Positions 1 to 8,857 of a stretch of 23,388 nt of DNA are shown one piece after another. A program made the translations under genes and the position numbers. Under the pieces are notes generated by a model. The model did not search any database. It saw nothing but the letters and a program-made list of their open reading frames with translations, and was not told the DNA's origin. Positions within the stretch are counted from its first letter, which is position 1, and each line of letters starts with the position of its first letter. Source of the DNA: CAZMCC01 sp964564695 (GTDB lineage Bacteria; Planctomycetota; Phycisphaerae; Phycisphaerales; UBA1924); the NCBI GenBank assembly GCA_964564695.1, contig CAZMCC010000064.1, positions 1-23,388 of the forward strand, in the 5' to 3' direction.

Positions 1-30
1 GTATCTGAAAGACGGGGGTGGCGACCGGCG

Positions 31-125
31 GGGTGCACCTACCGACCGCTCGGGGCCGGGAGGGCCCGCAGCTCCGCCCGCGTCGATTCGCGCCGCTCAC
101 TACCGGGTCAAAGCCGCCGGTAGTG
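31..125. repeat. Two-hairpin intergenic repeat (family B), degenerate copy
   Basis: The right half is a hairpin with arms CACTACCGG (98-106) and CCGGTAGTG (117-125) and a loop containing CAAAGC. The left half, from about 31 to 60, reads like a decayed version of the first hairpin seen at 19888-19915, with ACCTACCGACCGCT followed by GGCCGGGAGG. The same two-part order recurs intact at 19888-19969, so this is a dispersed module rather than a chance hairpin. It fills most of the space before the ABC exporter gene. Its role is unknown. Confidence 0.6.
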
Positions 126-172
126 GCACCCGGCGCCCGTGACCCACCCCCGCCCATCTACACTCGCCGTCA

Positions 173-2270
<2,098 letters not shown>

Positions 2271-2272
<2 letters not shown>

Positions 2273-2303
2273 ACGAGCCGTGAGCGCAAGCTCACGGTGA
2301 ACG
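2271..2303. repeat. Palindromic repeat (family C), copy 1
   Basis: A 33-bp element contains a perfect 8-bp stem, CCGTGAGC (2278-2285) and GCTCACGG (2290-2297), closed by a GCAA tetraloop. It starts inside the stop codon of the ABC exporter gene. Its reverse complement recurs at 2352-2384 with one mismatch in 33. It could act as a transcript 3' end for the exporter, but no T-run follows. Confidence 0.8.
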
Positions 2304-2351
2304 CTCGCTATCGGAAAGCTGCCCGTCTAACGACCCGCCCCCGCGAACCAC

Positions 2352-2384
2352 CGTTCACCGTGAGCTCGCGCTCACGGCTCGTTC
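2352..2384. repeat. Palindromic repeat (family C), copy 2, inverted
   Basis: This is the inverted partner of 2271-2303, one mismatch apart. Its own stem is CCGTGAGC (2359-2366) and GCTCACGG (2371-2378) with a TCGC loop. It ends two bases before the yeiH stop codon on the minus strand. The two copies, 48 bp apart between convergent genes, have the arrangement of a paired REP/BIME-type unit. Confidence 0.8.
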
Positions 2385-2386
2385 CC

Positions 2387-3397
2387 TCACATCATCCCCC
2401 GAATCACCACCAGCGACCCCACGCTGATCGCGATCCACAGGATCACCCCCAGCACCATCGGCCGCCACCCCACCGACGCGAGCGCCTTCTTCGACAACGA
2501 CGCCCCGATCAGCAGCAGCGCCACCGTCATCCCCTTCTTCGCCACCATCCGCAATTCGTCCGACGCGTCCGCGAGCGCCGGCACAAACTGTCGCACCGTC
2601 GCCGCGAGCACGAACAGGATCACGAAGATCGGCACGGGCGACTGAACCTTCCCCTTCGCCGCCGCCTTCTCGTCCTCGCTCCGCTTTCGCCCAAACCACC
2701 ACCCCGCCACCAAAGTCACCGGCACGATCCACAGCACGCGCGCGAGCTTGATCGTCGTCGCCGTCTTCACGACCTCCCCGGATCCCGGATCGAACACCGC
2801 CGCCGCCCCCACCACGCTCGAGATGTCGTGGATCGCCACCGCCGCCCACGTGCCGAATTGCACGTTCGTCATCCCCAGCGCGTGCCCCAGCGGGGGGAAA
2901 ATGAAGAGCGCCGTCGCGTTCAGCAGAAACACCGTCCCCAGCGCCACCGCCATCTGCGATTGGCTTGCCTTGATCGCGGCCCCGGTCGCCGCGATCGCCG
3001 ACCCGCCGCAGATCGCCGTCCCCGAGGCGACCAGCGTCGACACCACGGGTTCGGTCTTGAGCAGTTTCATGAGCAGCGCCGCGAGCAGGAACGTCCCCAG
3101 AATCGTCCCGGCCGCGAACAGGATCCCGCTCATGCCGTGATCCGCAACCTCGCTAATGCTCATCGTGAACCCGAGCAGCACCACGCTCGCCTGGATGAGG
3201 TACTTGCTCCAGGCTTTCGGAATCGGACTCGGCGCCAGCCCCGCCAGCGCGAGCACCAGCCCCAGCGTCAGCGCGATCGGCGGCCCGACCCACGGCGTCA
3301 AACACCCCGCCACCGCGAGCGCCGGCAGCACCCACCGCCAGTTGAACCCCCCCACCGGCTTCGGCGCCGGCACCGGGGACGTGGCCCGGGCGCTCAC
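2387..3397 (-). CDS. yeiH: YeiH/UPF0324-family membrane protein, putative sulfate/sulfite exporter
   Basis: This 336-residue integral membrane protein has about ten hydrophobic segments. It carries family hallmarks: a conserved ASGTAICGGSAIAATGAAIK region, WAAVAIHDISSVVGAA in the middle, and a C-terminal KKGMTVALLLIGASLS segment. The family is annotated as a putative sulfate exporter, largely by inference, and some members are linked to export of oxidised sulfur compounds. The start chosen is a GTG at 3397, which overlaps the purK stop codon (GTGA) and has AAGGTGG upstream at suitable spacing. An ATG further upstream (3472) would extend into purK and add a non-homologous tail. It is the last gene of the ispF-purE-purK-yeiH unit. 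Its link to purine or isoprenoid synthesis is not obvious. Confidence 0.85.
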   Translation of the reverse strand: MSARATSPVPAPKPVGGFNWRWVLPALAVAGCLTPWVGPPIALTLGLVLALAGLAPSPIPKAWSKYLIQASVVLLGFTMSISEVADHGMSGILFAAGTILGTFLLAALLMKLLKTEPVVSTLVASGTAICGGSAIAATGAAIKASQSQMAVALGTVFLLNATALFIFPPLGHALGMTNVQFGTWAAVAIHDISSVVGAAAVFDPGSGEVVKTATTIKLARVLWIVPVTLVAGWWFGRKRSEDEKAAAKGKVQSPVPIFVILFVLAATVRQFVPALADASDELRMVAKKGMTVALLLIGASLSKKALASVGWRPMVLGVILWIAISVGSLVVIRGMM

Positions 3398-4533
3398 GCG
3401 TCCACCTTGAACGGCACGAGATCGCGCAGGTGCTCCAGCGCCGCGATCACCCCCTCGTAGTCCTCGCGGCACACCGTCACGTGCCCGACTTTGCGCCCCG
3501 GCCGTGGCGACTTGCCGTAGTCGTGCAGGTGCGCGTTGGGCACGCGCAGCACCGTCGCGGCATCGGGCATCTCGCCGATGGCGTTGAGCATCAGCGAGCA
3601 GCCAACAGCGGCCGTCGACCCCAGCGGCAGCCCCGCCACCGCCCGCATGTGGTTCTCAAACTGGCTCGTGACCGCGCCCTCGATCGTCCAGTGCCCGGAA
3701 TTGTGCACCCGCGGCGCCATCTCGTTGACCAGCAGCCGCCCGTCAATGAGCTCGAACAGCTCGATCGCGAGCACGCCGACGTATCCGAGCCCCCCCATCG
3801 CCCGGCGGGCGATCGTCTCGGCCGCCTCCTGCATCTTCAGAGGGAGCGCCGCCGCCGGCGCGACCGACTCCGCCAGAATCCCCGACTCGTGGAAGTTCTG
3901 CACCACCGGGTAGAACGCCATCGCCCCGTCGGCCCCGCGAACGCCGATGACCGACAGCTCCCGCAGGAACGGCACGAACGCCTCGACGATCAGATCAGCC
4001 GGCTGCCCGGCGGAACGCCCCGCGGTCAGCTTCGCGAGCGCCGCCGAAGCTCCCTCCGGCGTCCGCACCGTTGTCTGGCCCTTGCCGTCATACCCCATGC
4101 GGCGCGTCTTGAGGATCGCCGGCGTGCCCAAGTCCTTCACGGCCCTCTCGAGGTCGGCCAGCGAATCGACCGCGGCGAACCCGGGCACGCCCGTCCCAGC
4201 ATCGCGAAAGAACGCCTTCTCGACCACGCGGTCCTGGGCCGCCCGCAGCGCCCCCGGCGGCGGCCACACCGGGCGCGACCGGTTCAGATGCTCCGCCGCC
4301 GCCACAGGCACGTTCTCGAACTCGTACGTGATCACGTCGCAGCCCGCGGCGAACCCATCGAGCGCCGCGAAGTCATCGAACTTTCCTGACGTGACCGGGC
4401 CGATGCACGCGGCGGGGGGGGCGGGAGACGTCGCGTTCGCGTCGTCGTAATACCGCGTGGCGATCCCCAGCGGCGCCGCCGCCAGCCCCAGCATCCGCCC
4501 GAGCTGGCCCGCCCCGAGCACGCCGACGATCAT
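3394..4533 (-). CDS. purK: N5-carboxyaminoimidazole ribonucleotide synthase PurK
   Basis: PurK uses ATP and bicarbonate to carboxylate AIR to N5-CAIR in de novo purine synthesis. The 379-residue protein is the usual length and has the ATP-grasp plan: an N-terminal GAGQLGRM motif (residues 7-14), the ATP-binding LKTRRMGYDGKGQ stretch, the C-terminal NEMAPRVHNSGHWTIEG signature, and the final HLHDYGK...GRKVGHV segment. The ATG at 4533 overlaps the purE stop codon as ATGA and has AAGGG about 7 nt upstream, which supports translational coupling with PurE, the next enzyme. The gene shows no truncation or missing motif. Confidence 0.97.
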   Translation of the reverse strand: MIVGVLGAGQLGRMLGLAAAPLGIATRYYDDANATSPAPPAACIGPVTSGKFDDFAALDGFAAGCDVITYEFENVPVAAAEHLNRSRPVWPPPGALRAAQDRVVEKAFFRDAGTGVPGFAAVDSLADLERAVKDLGTPAILKTRRMGYDGKGQTTVRTPEGASAALAKLTAGRSAGQPADLIVEAFVPFLRELSVIGVRGADGAMAFYPVVQNFHESGILAESVAPAAALPLKMQEAAETIARRAMGGLGYVGVLAIELFELIDGRLLVNEMAPRVHNSGHWTIEGAVTSQFENHMRAVAGLPLGSTAAVGCSLMLNAIGEMPDAATVLRVPNAHLHDYGKSPRPGRKVGHVTVCREDYEGVIAALEHLRDLVPFKVDA

Positions 4534-5177
4534 GCGTGGCCCTTATCGCCGACGGATGATGTTGATGATGGTGGCACAGGCGTCCCGCCTGTGTCGGCCG
4601 CCTCGGCCGAGCCGGCACTCGGGGACACAGGCGGGACGCCTGTGCCACCGGGCACCGGATTGGCGAGCACCGTTTCGGTCTGCTTGCGTCGATATTCCCG
4701 CACCCGCTCCCGGATCGCGCTGTCCGTGGTTCCGAGTATCTCGGCCGCGAGCAGCGCCGCATTGATGGCCCCGGGCTTACCGATCGCGAGCGTGCCCACC
4801 GGGATGCCCCCGGGCATCTGCACGATCGACAGCAGCGAGTCCATCCCGCTGAGAGCCTTGGACTCCACCGGCACGCCGAGCACCGGAACCACGGTCTTGC
4901 TCGCGCACATCCCCGGCAGGTGCGCCGCGCCGCCGGCGCCCGCGATGATCACCCGCAGGCCGCGGCCCTCGGCCGAGCCCGCGTACTCGAACAGCAAATC
5001 CGGCGTGCGGTGGGCCGAGACCACTTTCGTCTCGTGCGGCACCTGCAGGGCCGCGAGCGTCTCCGCGGCGTGGCGCATCGTCTCCCAGTCCGATTGCGAG
5101 CCCATGATGACGCCGACGAGGGGCGCAGGGTGGGCAGAGTGCGACATGGCCGAGGGTAGCCGCGGGTCGGCGCTCAT
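4530..5177 (-). CDS. purE: N5-CAIR mutase PurE with repeat-encoded C-terminal tail
   Basis: PurE converts N5-CAIR to CAIR, the step after PurK. The core carries the class I hallmarks: GVIMGSQSDW, the SAHRTP loop, AGAGGAAHLPGM and GVPVESKALSGMDSLLSIVQMP. The start at 5177 overlaps the ispF stop (ATGA) and has AAGGA upstream. An internal ATG at 5147, just before MSHSAHPAP, is an alternative nearer the usual N terminus. The core ends near KQTETVLANP. The last 35 or so of 215 residues are a Pro/Gly-rich tail (GGTGVPPV...TGGTPVPP...) encoded by a family A palindromic repeat. This tail is absent from ordinary PurE and is probably disordered. Catalytic parts look intact. Confidence 0.95.
   Translation of the reverse strand: MSADPRLPSAMSHSAHPAPLVGVIMGSQSDWETMRHAAETLAALQVPHETKVVSAHRTPDLLFEYAGSAEGRGLRVIIAGAGGAAHLPGMCASKTVVPVLGVPVESKALSGMDSLLSIVQMPGGIPVGTLAIGKPGAINAALLAAEILGTTDSAIRERVREYRRKQTETVLANPVPGGTGVPPVSPSAGSAEAADTGGTPVPPSSTSSVGDKGHA
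4570..4649. repeat. Palindromic repeat element (family A) in the 3' end of purE
   Basis: An 80-bp unit begins GGTGGCACAGGCGTCCCGCC and ends with its inverted counterpart, GCGGGACGCCTGTGCCACC. The left inner part, TGTCGGCCGCCTCGGCCGAGCC-like, matches the plus strand of the copy at 1379-1467. Relative to the host gene it is therefore in the opposite orientation to the copy in the ABC exporter, yet it still encodes GGTGVPPV and TGGTPVPP because the ends are palindromic. It lies 37 bp upstream of the purK start codon. Confidence 0.88.
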
Positions 5178-5746
5178 TGCCCGTCCTTCCGAACGAGCAA
5201 CACCACCACGTGGCACTCGATCGCCCGCCCCTCCCCCACCGCGTCCACGCCCTCGTGGCTCTTGCCCTTGACGTTGACCGCCTCGACCGCGACCCCGAGG
5301 CACTCGGCGAGCACCTCCCGCATCCGAACCTTGAGCGCCCCCAGGCGCGGCTTCTCGAGGATCACCGTCGCGTCCAGGTTCCCCACGCGCCACCCGAGCC
5401 CCGCCGCCCGCTTCGCCGCCTCACGCGCAAAGTCGCGCGAATCGCGCCCCGCGTTCTCCGGCGCGTTGTCCGGGAACAGCTGCCCGATGTCCGGCAGCCC
5501 CAGCCCCCCCAGCACCGCGTCGGTCGCGGCGTGCAGCAGCACATCCCCGTCGCTGTGCGCGATTACCCCCAAGGACACCCCGGCAGGACCCGGGGCGTCC
5601 ACGACGACACCCCCAACAATGAGGGGTTTGTTTGCCCCACCCCCCCCACTCCGTGGCTCGAGCCGATGCAGGTCGTAGCCGTGTCCGATGCGCGCCGGGG
5701 GGGCCGGGACTGGGGGCATGGACGGTCCTGGCTTCGACTCACTCAT
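5174..5746 (-). CDS. ispF: 2-C-methyl-D-erythritol 2,4-cyclodiphosphate synthase IspF
   Basis: IspF forms 2-C-methyl-D-erythritol 2,4-cyclodiphosphate with loss of CMP in the MEP isoprenoid pathway. The 190-residue protein shows GHGYDLHRLEP, with metal ligands Asp25 and His27, then the HSDGDVLLHA block, with the third ligand His72, and LGGLGLPDIGQLFPD. The C-terminal block KSHEGVDAVGEGRAIE aligns with the usual T-rich substrate loop. An insertion of a few residues (RSGGGGANKP, about 32-41) follows the metal motif. The ATG at 5746 has GGGAG at good spacing; a later ATG at 5719 is possible. It is the first gene of a four-gene unit and its stop overlaps the purE start. Confidence 0.94.
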   Translation of the reverse strand: MSESKPGPSMPPVPAPPARIGHGYDLHRLEPRSGGGGANKPLIVGGVVVDAPGPAGVSLGVIAHSDGDVLLHAATDAVLGGLGLPDIGQLFPDNAPENAGRDSRDFAREAAKRAAGLGWRVGNLDATVILEKPRLGALKVRMREVLAECLGVAVEAVNVKGKSHEGVDAVGEGRAIECHVVVLLVRKDGQ

Positions 5747-5873
5747 TGGGGGCTCCCGCGCAACGTCGACGCCACCACCCGACGAAAACAGGACTGCACC
5801 CCCGAACCGGGCCGACGGAAGGACGATAGACTCGGACCCTTCACGACGATTCCTTCTCTCGGGAGACGACCGG

Positions 5874-6320
5874 ATGGACCTCGCCACTGCCCCCCGCTTC
5901 ATTCGCCGCCTCGCGGCCCTCGTGTGCGCCTCGACCGTGGTCTTCGCGGGCGGCTGCTTTTTCCCGGGTGGATCGATGCAGTCCGGCGGGGCCTCAACCT
6001 ACGAAAGCACCCCCGACGCCCCCAAGACGGTGACCATCCGCAACACGGTCACCCGCGAGGACATCTGGACCTGCGACGTGCCGGTCGGGCAGCAGCTGGT
6101 GATCTGGTTCTACCCCAACACCCGCCCGGATGACGCCTTGTTCCCCGACACCATGGACTGGGAACTGATGCCCGCGGGCGTGCGGTACGGCTCACTCGAC
6201 AACACGGTCCCGATGCCCGGCGCGACCTCTCGCGCGGTCGTCATGACCCTGCGCAAGGGTCCCGAAGCGCCCCCGCCGGCGGCGGCGGACGCTGGGAAGC
6301 CATCGGGCGAAGGGCTGTAA
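5874..6320 (+). CDS. Small lipoprotein of unknown function
   Basis: This is a 148-residue protein with a lipoprotein signal: basic start (PRFIRRL), hydrophobic core (AALVCASTVVFA) and an AGGC lipobox near residue 27, so it is probably anchored in a membrane facing the periplasm. The mature part (about residues 40-130, TVTIRNTVTREDIWTCDVP...) looks like a compact beta-rich domain. The tail is rich in Pro and Ala. The ATG at 5874 has GGGAG at 5861-5865, 8 nt upstream. Upstream in-frame ATG codons would add a non-homologous leader before the signal peptide. It is divergent from ispF. I do not recognise the family. Confidence 0.75.
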   Translation: MDLATAPRFIRRLAALVCASTVVFAGGCFFPGGSMQSGGASTYESTPDAPKTVTIRNTVTREDIWTCDVPVGQQLVIWFYPNTRPDDALFPDTMDWELMPAGVRYGSLDNTVPMPGATSRAVVMTLRKGPEAPPPAAADAGKPSGEGL

Positions 6321-6359
6321 TTTCCAGCAGCGGACGCTCTAGTTTTTTACCTCAATCGT

Positions 6360-6389
6360 TTGGCAAGGCCGCGCATCGGGCGGTACCCT
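6360..6389 (+). promoter_or_regulatory. Possible sigma-70-type promoter for the prepilin-like gene
   Basis: TTGGCA (6360-6365) and TACCCT (6384-6389) are separated by 18 bp and lie just before the ATG at 6397. If used, transcription would start at or almost at the start codon, giving a leaderless or near-leaderless mRNA. This fits the absence of a Shine-Dalgarno sequence. The match is imperfect. Confidence 0.3.
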
Positions 6390-6396
6390 TGTGATT

Positions 6397-7206
6397 ATGA
6401 AGACCGTCGGATGGGGTGATCGGTCGAGCCGTGACCGGTCGGGCTTCACGCTGATCGAGATCCTTGTTGTTGTTCTGATCATCGTGCTCCTGATCGCGAT
6501 CATGTTGCCGGCGCTCGGGCGTGCGCGGGCGGTGTCGCGCGGCGCGGGGTGCCTGTCAAACCAGCGTCAGATCGGCATGGGCCTGGTGATGTACGCCGAC
6601 GACTACGACGGGTGGGTGCTGCGCGAGGGGCTCGCCGAGGACGACACGGCGCCGGAACCGCTGCGATCCAAGATCAACATGCGCGTGCCGTGGGCGGTCG
6701 GGTACCGGCCGTACCTCGACAATCGGGTTGGTCCCAACCAGGAACTGGGGGATCGTTTCAAGGGCGCGCCCTACTACAAGGACCCGGGGCGCACGGTCGA
6801 CAAGCACGAGATTCACTACGTCAACAATGCGTACAACTTCCGCGACGAGGGGATCCTCCAGCCCAACTGGACCGTGTGGCAGAATCGGCGCGGGCCGATC
6901 CCCATGCAGTTGTTCTACAGCCCGTCCACCACGGCATACCTCTCCTGCTTTGCGGATGACCTGAACTCGTCCCTGTACAACCTCTGGATTTCGACGGTCA
7001 CCGAAGACCGCGACATGGCCCAGTACTACGACCTGTGGGACCCGCAGCACGTCTCGGCCAACGGCGCCACGGCACGCATCGCCACCAAGCGGCACCTGAA
7101 CTCGAGCAACGTGCTCTACCTCGACGGCCACGCCGCCTCGGCACCCCCATCGTTCCTCACGGACGTCGACAACTGGGACGACGGCTATTACAAGTACGTT
7201 GAGTAG
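6397..7206 (+). CDS. Prepilin-like protein with N-terminal methylation motif and H-x9-DG end
   Basis: This 269-residue protein has the type IV prepilin/pseudopilin cleavage site: the basic leader ends in RSG before FTLIEILVVVLIIVLLIAIMLPAL (conserved Glu at +5), followed by a Cys-containing segment (GAGCLSNQRQIGMGLVMYADDYDGWV). Near the C terminus, HLNSSNVLYLDGH has the H-x9-DG motif typical of the very large planctomycete DUF1559-like set, and this is the main taxonomic hint. Such proteins are thought to be processed by a prepilin peptidase and to be exposed at the cell surface. Their function is mostly unknown. No pilus or secretion genes lie nearby. A GTG at 6391 is an alternative start two codons upstream. 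Confidence 0.88.
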   Translation: MKTVGWGDRSSRDRSGFTLIEILVVVLIIVLLIAIMLPALGRARAVSRGAGCLSNQRQIGMGLVMYADDYDGWVLREGLAEDDTAPEPLRSKINMRVPWAVGYRPYLDNRVGPNQELGDRFKGAPYYKDPGRTVDKHEIHYVNNAYNFRDEGILQPNWTVWQNRRGPIPMQLFYSPSTTAYLSCFADDLNSSLYNLWISTVTEDRDMAQYYDLWDPQHVSANGATARIATKRHLNSSNVLYLDGHAASAPPSFLTDVDNWDDGYYKYVE

Positions 7207-7244
7207 TAAGGCGGCGGCCCCGAGTCGGGCGGCCAAAAAGAAAG

Positions 7245-7269
7245 CCCGGCGGAGCGATGCTCCGCCGGG
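7245..7269 (-). terminator. Intrinsic terminator of tig
   Basis: A perfect 11-bp G+C-rich stem, CCCGGCGGAGC (7245-7255) and GCTCCGCCGGG (7259-7269), has a 3-nt loop. On the minus strand it is followed by a T-rich run (CTTTCTTTTT). It lies 35 bp beyond the trigger factor stop codon. The stem may also stop transcripts from the convergent prepilin-like gene, though no T-run follows in that direction. Confidence 0.85.
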
Positions 7270-7303
7270 GCGCTCAAACATCTGATCAATCGAAGGCGGC
7301 GCC

Positions 7304-8686
7304 TCAGGCCTTGGCGCCGACCTTCTTGTTGTACTCGTCGACCGGCAGCTCGGTGATCGTGCTCTTGCCCAGGATCGCGTCCATCGTCTTGTGCTCGCGG
7401 ATCTGCTGGTAGACCGACCCGAGCTGGTTGGTCCGCTGCAGCTCGCCCCGGAGCTTCTCGGGACGCTCGCCGCGCCCGGCGGCCATGCGGGCGATCTGGC
7501 CGTTCATCTCGCCCTCGGTCACCTTGACGCCGAGGCTCTCGGCGGCCTGGTCGAGGATGAACATGAGCTTGAGGTCACGCCCGGCGGCCTCGGCGGAGGA
7601 CGCCCGCAGCTCGGCGATGTGCTCCTCGACCTTCTCGGCGCTCACGCCGCGGTGCATGAGCTCGAGCCGCTGGCGGGAGAGCGTCCGCTGCGTCTGGGCC
7701 GTGGTGAGGCGCGGGGGCAGCTCCATCTTCACGCTCTCGAGCAGGTGCTTGGCGACCTGGTTGCGCATGGCCGACTGCTGCTCGATGCCGACGCGCTGCT
7801 TGATCCGGGCCCGGACGGCCTCGGTGAGCTCACCCTCGTTCCGCAGGCCGAAGCGCTCGAGGAGCGTCTCGGTGGAAGCGGGGACGATGCGGTCGACGCG
7901 CGACACGGTGAACTCGATGACGAGCTTCTTGCCGCGGATCTCCTCGGTCTCGTGATTCTCGGGGCCGGTCGTCTTGACCTTCGCGGTCTCGCCGGGCTTG
8001 GGGAGGCCGAACTGCTTCTCGAAGTCGTCGACCATGACGCCCAGGATCATGCCCTTGCCGTTCTTCTCCTTGGGCGGGCACTGGACGACGGCGTCGGTGA
8101 TGTCGAGGAAGACCGTGTCGGTGCCGGCTTCCTTCATGACGCCGCGCCCGGTGACGTAGTCGCCGGGAGCCGGGGCCGGCTGCTCGGCGAGGTCGCCCTC
8201 GTGCAATGCGAGCGTGCTGATCTCGGTCTTCACGAGGTCGTCGGTCGCCTCCATCATGGGCTTCATGACCGGGACGCCCTCGAGCTTGGGCATCTCGAAC
8301 TCGGGGACGACCTCCACCTCGACCTCGAACTTCAGCGGCTTGCCGTCGACGACCTCGACCTTCTCGAGTTCCTCGGCGGCGGGTTCGCCGATGACGCGGA
8401 GCTTGTTGTCGTCGATGGCCTGCTGGTAGGCGGAGGCGACGAGCTGGTTCTTCGCCTCGCGGCGCACGACCGAGCCGAACTTCTTCTCGATCAGGCGCTG
8501 GGGGGCGCGACCGGGGCGGAAGCCGGGGATCGCGGCCTCGTTCATGAACGTCGAGAGGGTCGAGCCGATCTGCTCGGCCACGGACTCGGCGGGGATCTCG
8601 ATCGAGATCTTCTTCCTGCAGGCGCCCGCGTCGGACACTTTCACCTTGTTGGAACTTTCAGCGACTTGGGGCTTTGCCTTTGCCAT
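7304..8686 (-). CDS. tig: Trigger factor, ribosome-associated chaperone
   Basis: Trigger factor binds the ribosome near the exit tunnel and shields nascent chains; it also has peptidyl-prolyl isomerase activity. The 460-residue protein has the family order. The N-terminal ribosome-binding domain carries the signature GFRPGRAPQRLIEKKFG (near residue 55). A PPIase-like domain lies at about residues 180-270 (GDYVTGRGVM...VTVSRVDRI-like). A helical C-terminal domain follows to the end. It is slightly longer than the roughly 430 residues of the E. coli protein. The PPIase region looks diverged from FKBP-type sequences, so its isomerase activity is uncertain. The ATG at 8686 has GGAG upstream. The neighbours are not the usual clpP and clpX. 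Confidence 0.95.
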   Translation of the reverse strand: MAKAKPQVAESSNKVKVSDAGACRKKISIEIPAESVAEQIGSTLSTFMNEAAIPGFRPGRAPQRLIEKKFGSVVRREAKNQLVASAYQQAIDDNKLRVIGEPAAEELEKVEVVDGKPLKFEVEVEVVPEFEMPKLEGVPVMKPMMEATDDLVKTEISTLALHEGDLAEQPAPAPGDYVTGRGVMKEAGTDTVFLDITDAVVQCPPKEKNGKGMILGVMVDDFEKQFGLPKPGETAKVKTTGPENHETEEIRGKKLVIEFTVSRVDRIVPASTETLLERFGLRNEGELTEAVRARIKQRVGIEQQSAMRNQVAKHLLESVKMELPPRLTTAQTQRTLSRQRLELMHRGVSAEKVEEHIAELRASSAEAAGRDLKLMFILDQAAESLGVKVTEGEMNGQIARMAAGRGERPEKLRGELQRTNQLGSVYQQIREHKTMDAILGKSTITELPVDEYNKKVGAKA

Positions 8687-8790
8687 GAGACCTGACTCCG
8701 GGGACCAGAGCTCGGGGTGGCGACGTGCCGTCCCGGGCTCCCCGCCCGTGTTGCGATATGGACCAAGAGGATAGGCGCGGCGCAGGAAAA

Positions 8791-8823
8791 CGCCCCGCGG
8801 ACTCGGCCCGAGCCCGCGGGGCG
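8791..8823 (-). terminator. Intrinsic terminator after the 781-residue secreted protein gene
   Basis: A 10-bp stem, CGCCCCGCGG (8791-8800) and CCGCGGGGCG (8814-8823), has additional pairing inside the loop (CTCGG/CCGAG). On the minus strand a TTTT run follows directly (8790-8787). It is 35 bp past the stop codon at 8858 and upstream of tig, so it separates the two minus-strand genes. Confidence 0.75.
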
Positions 8824-8857
8824 CGACAGAGGACGGAAGGGGACAACCGGTCGCTCC

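Noticed and set aside
2297..3460. 387-codon open frame opposite yeiH
   Set aside because: It is Arg/His/Pro-rich with no hydrophobic core; yeiH on the other strand is a well-formed membrane protein.
7391..8695. 434-codon open frame opposite trigger factor
   Set aside because: It is Leu/Asp/Gly/His-rich and motif-free, and it lies fully antisense to tig, which has all family signatures.
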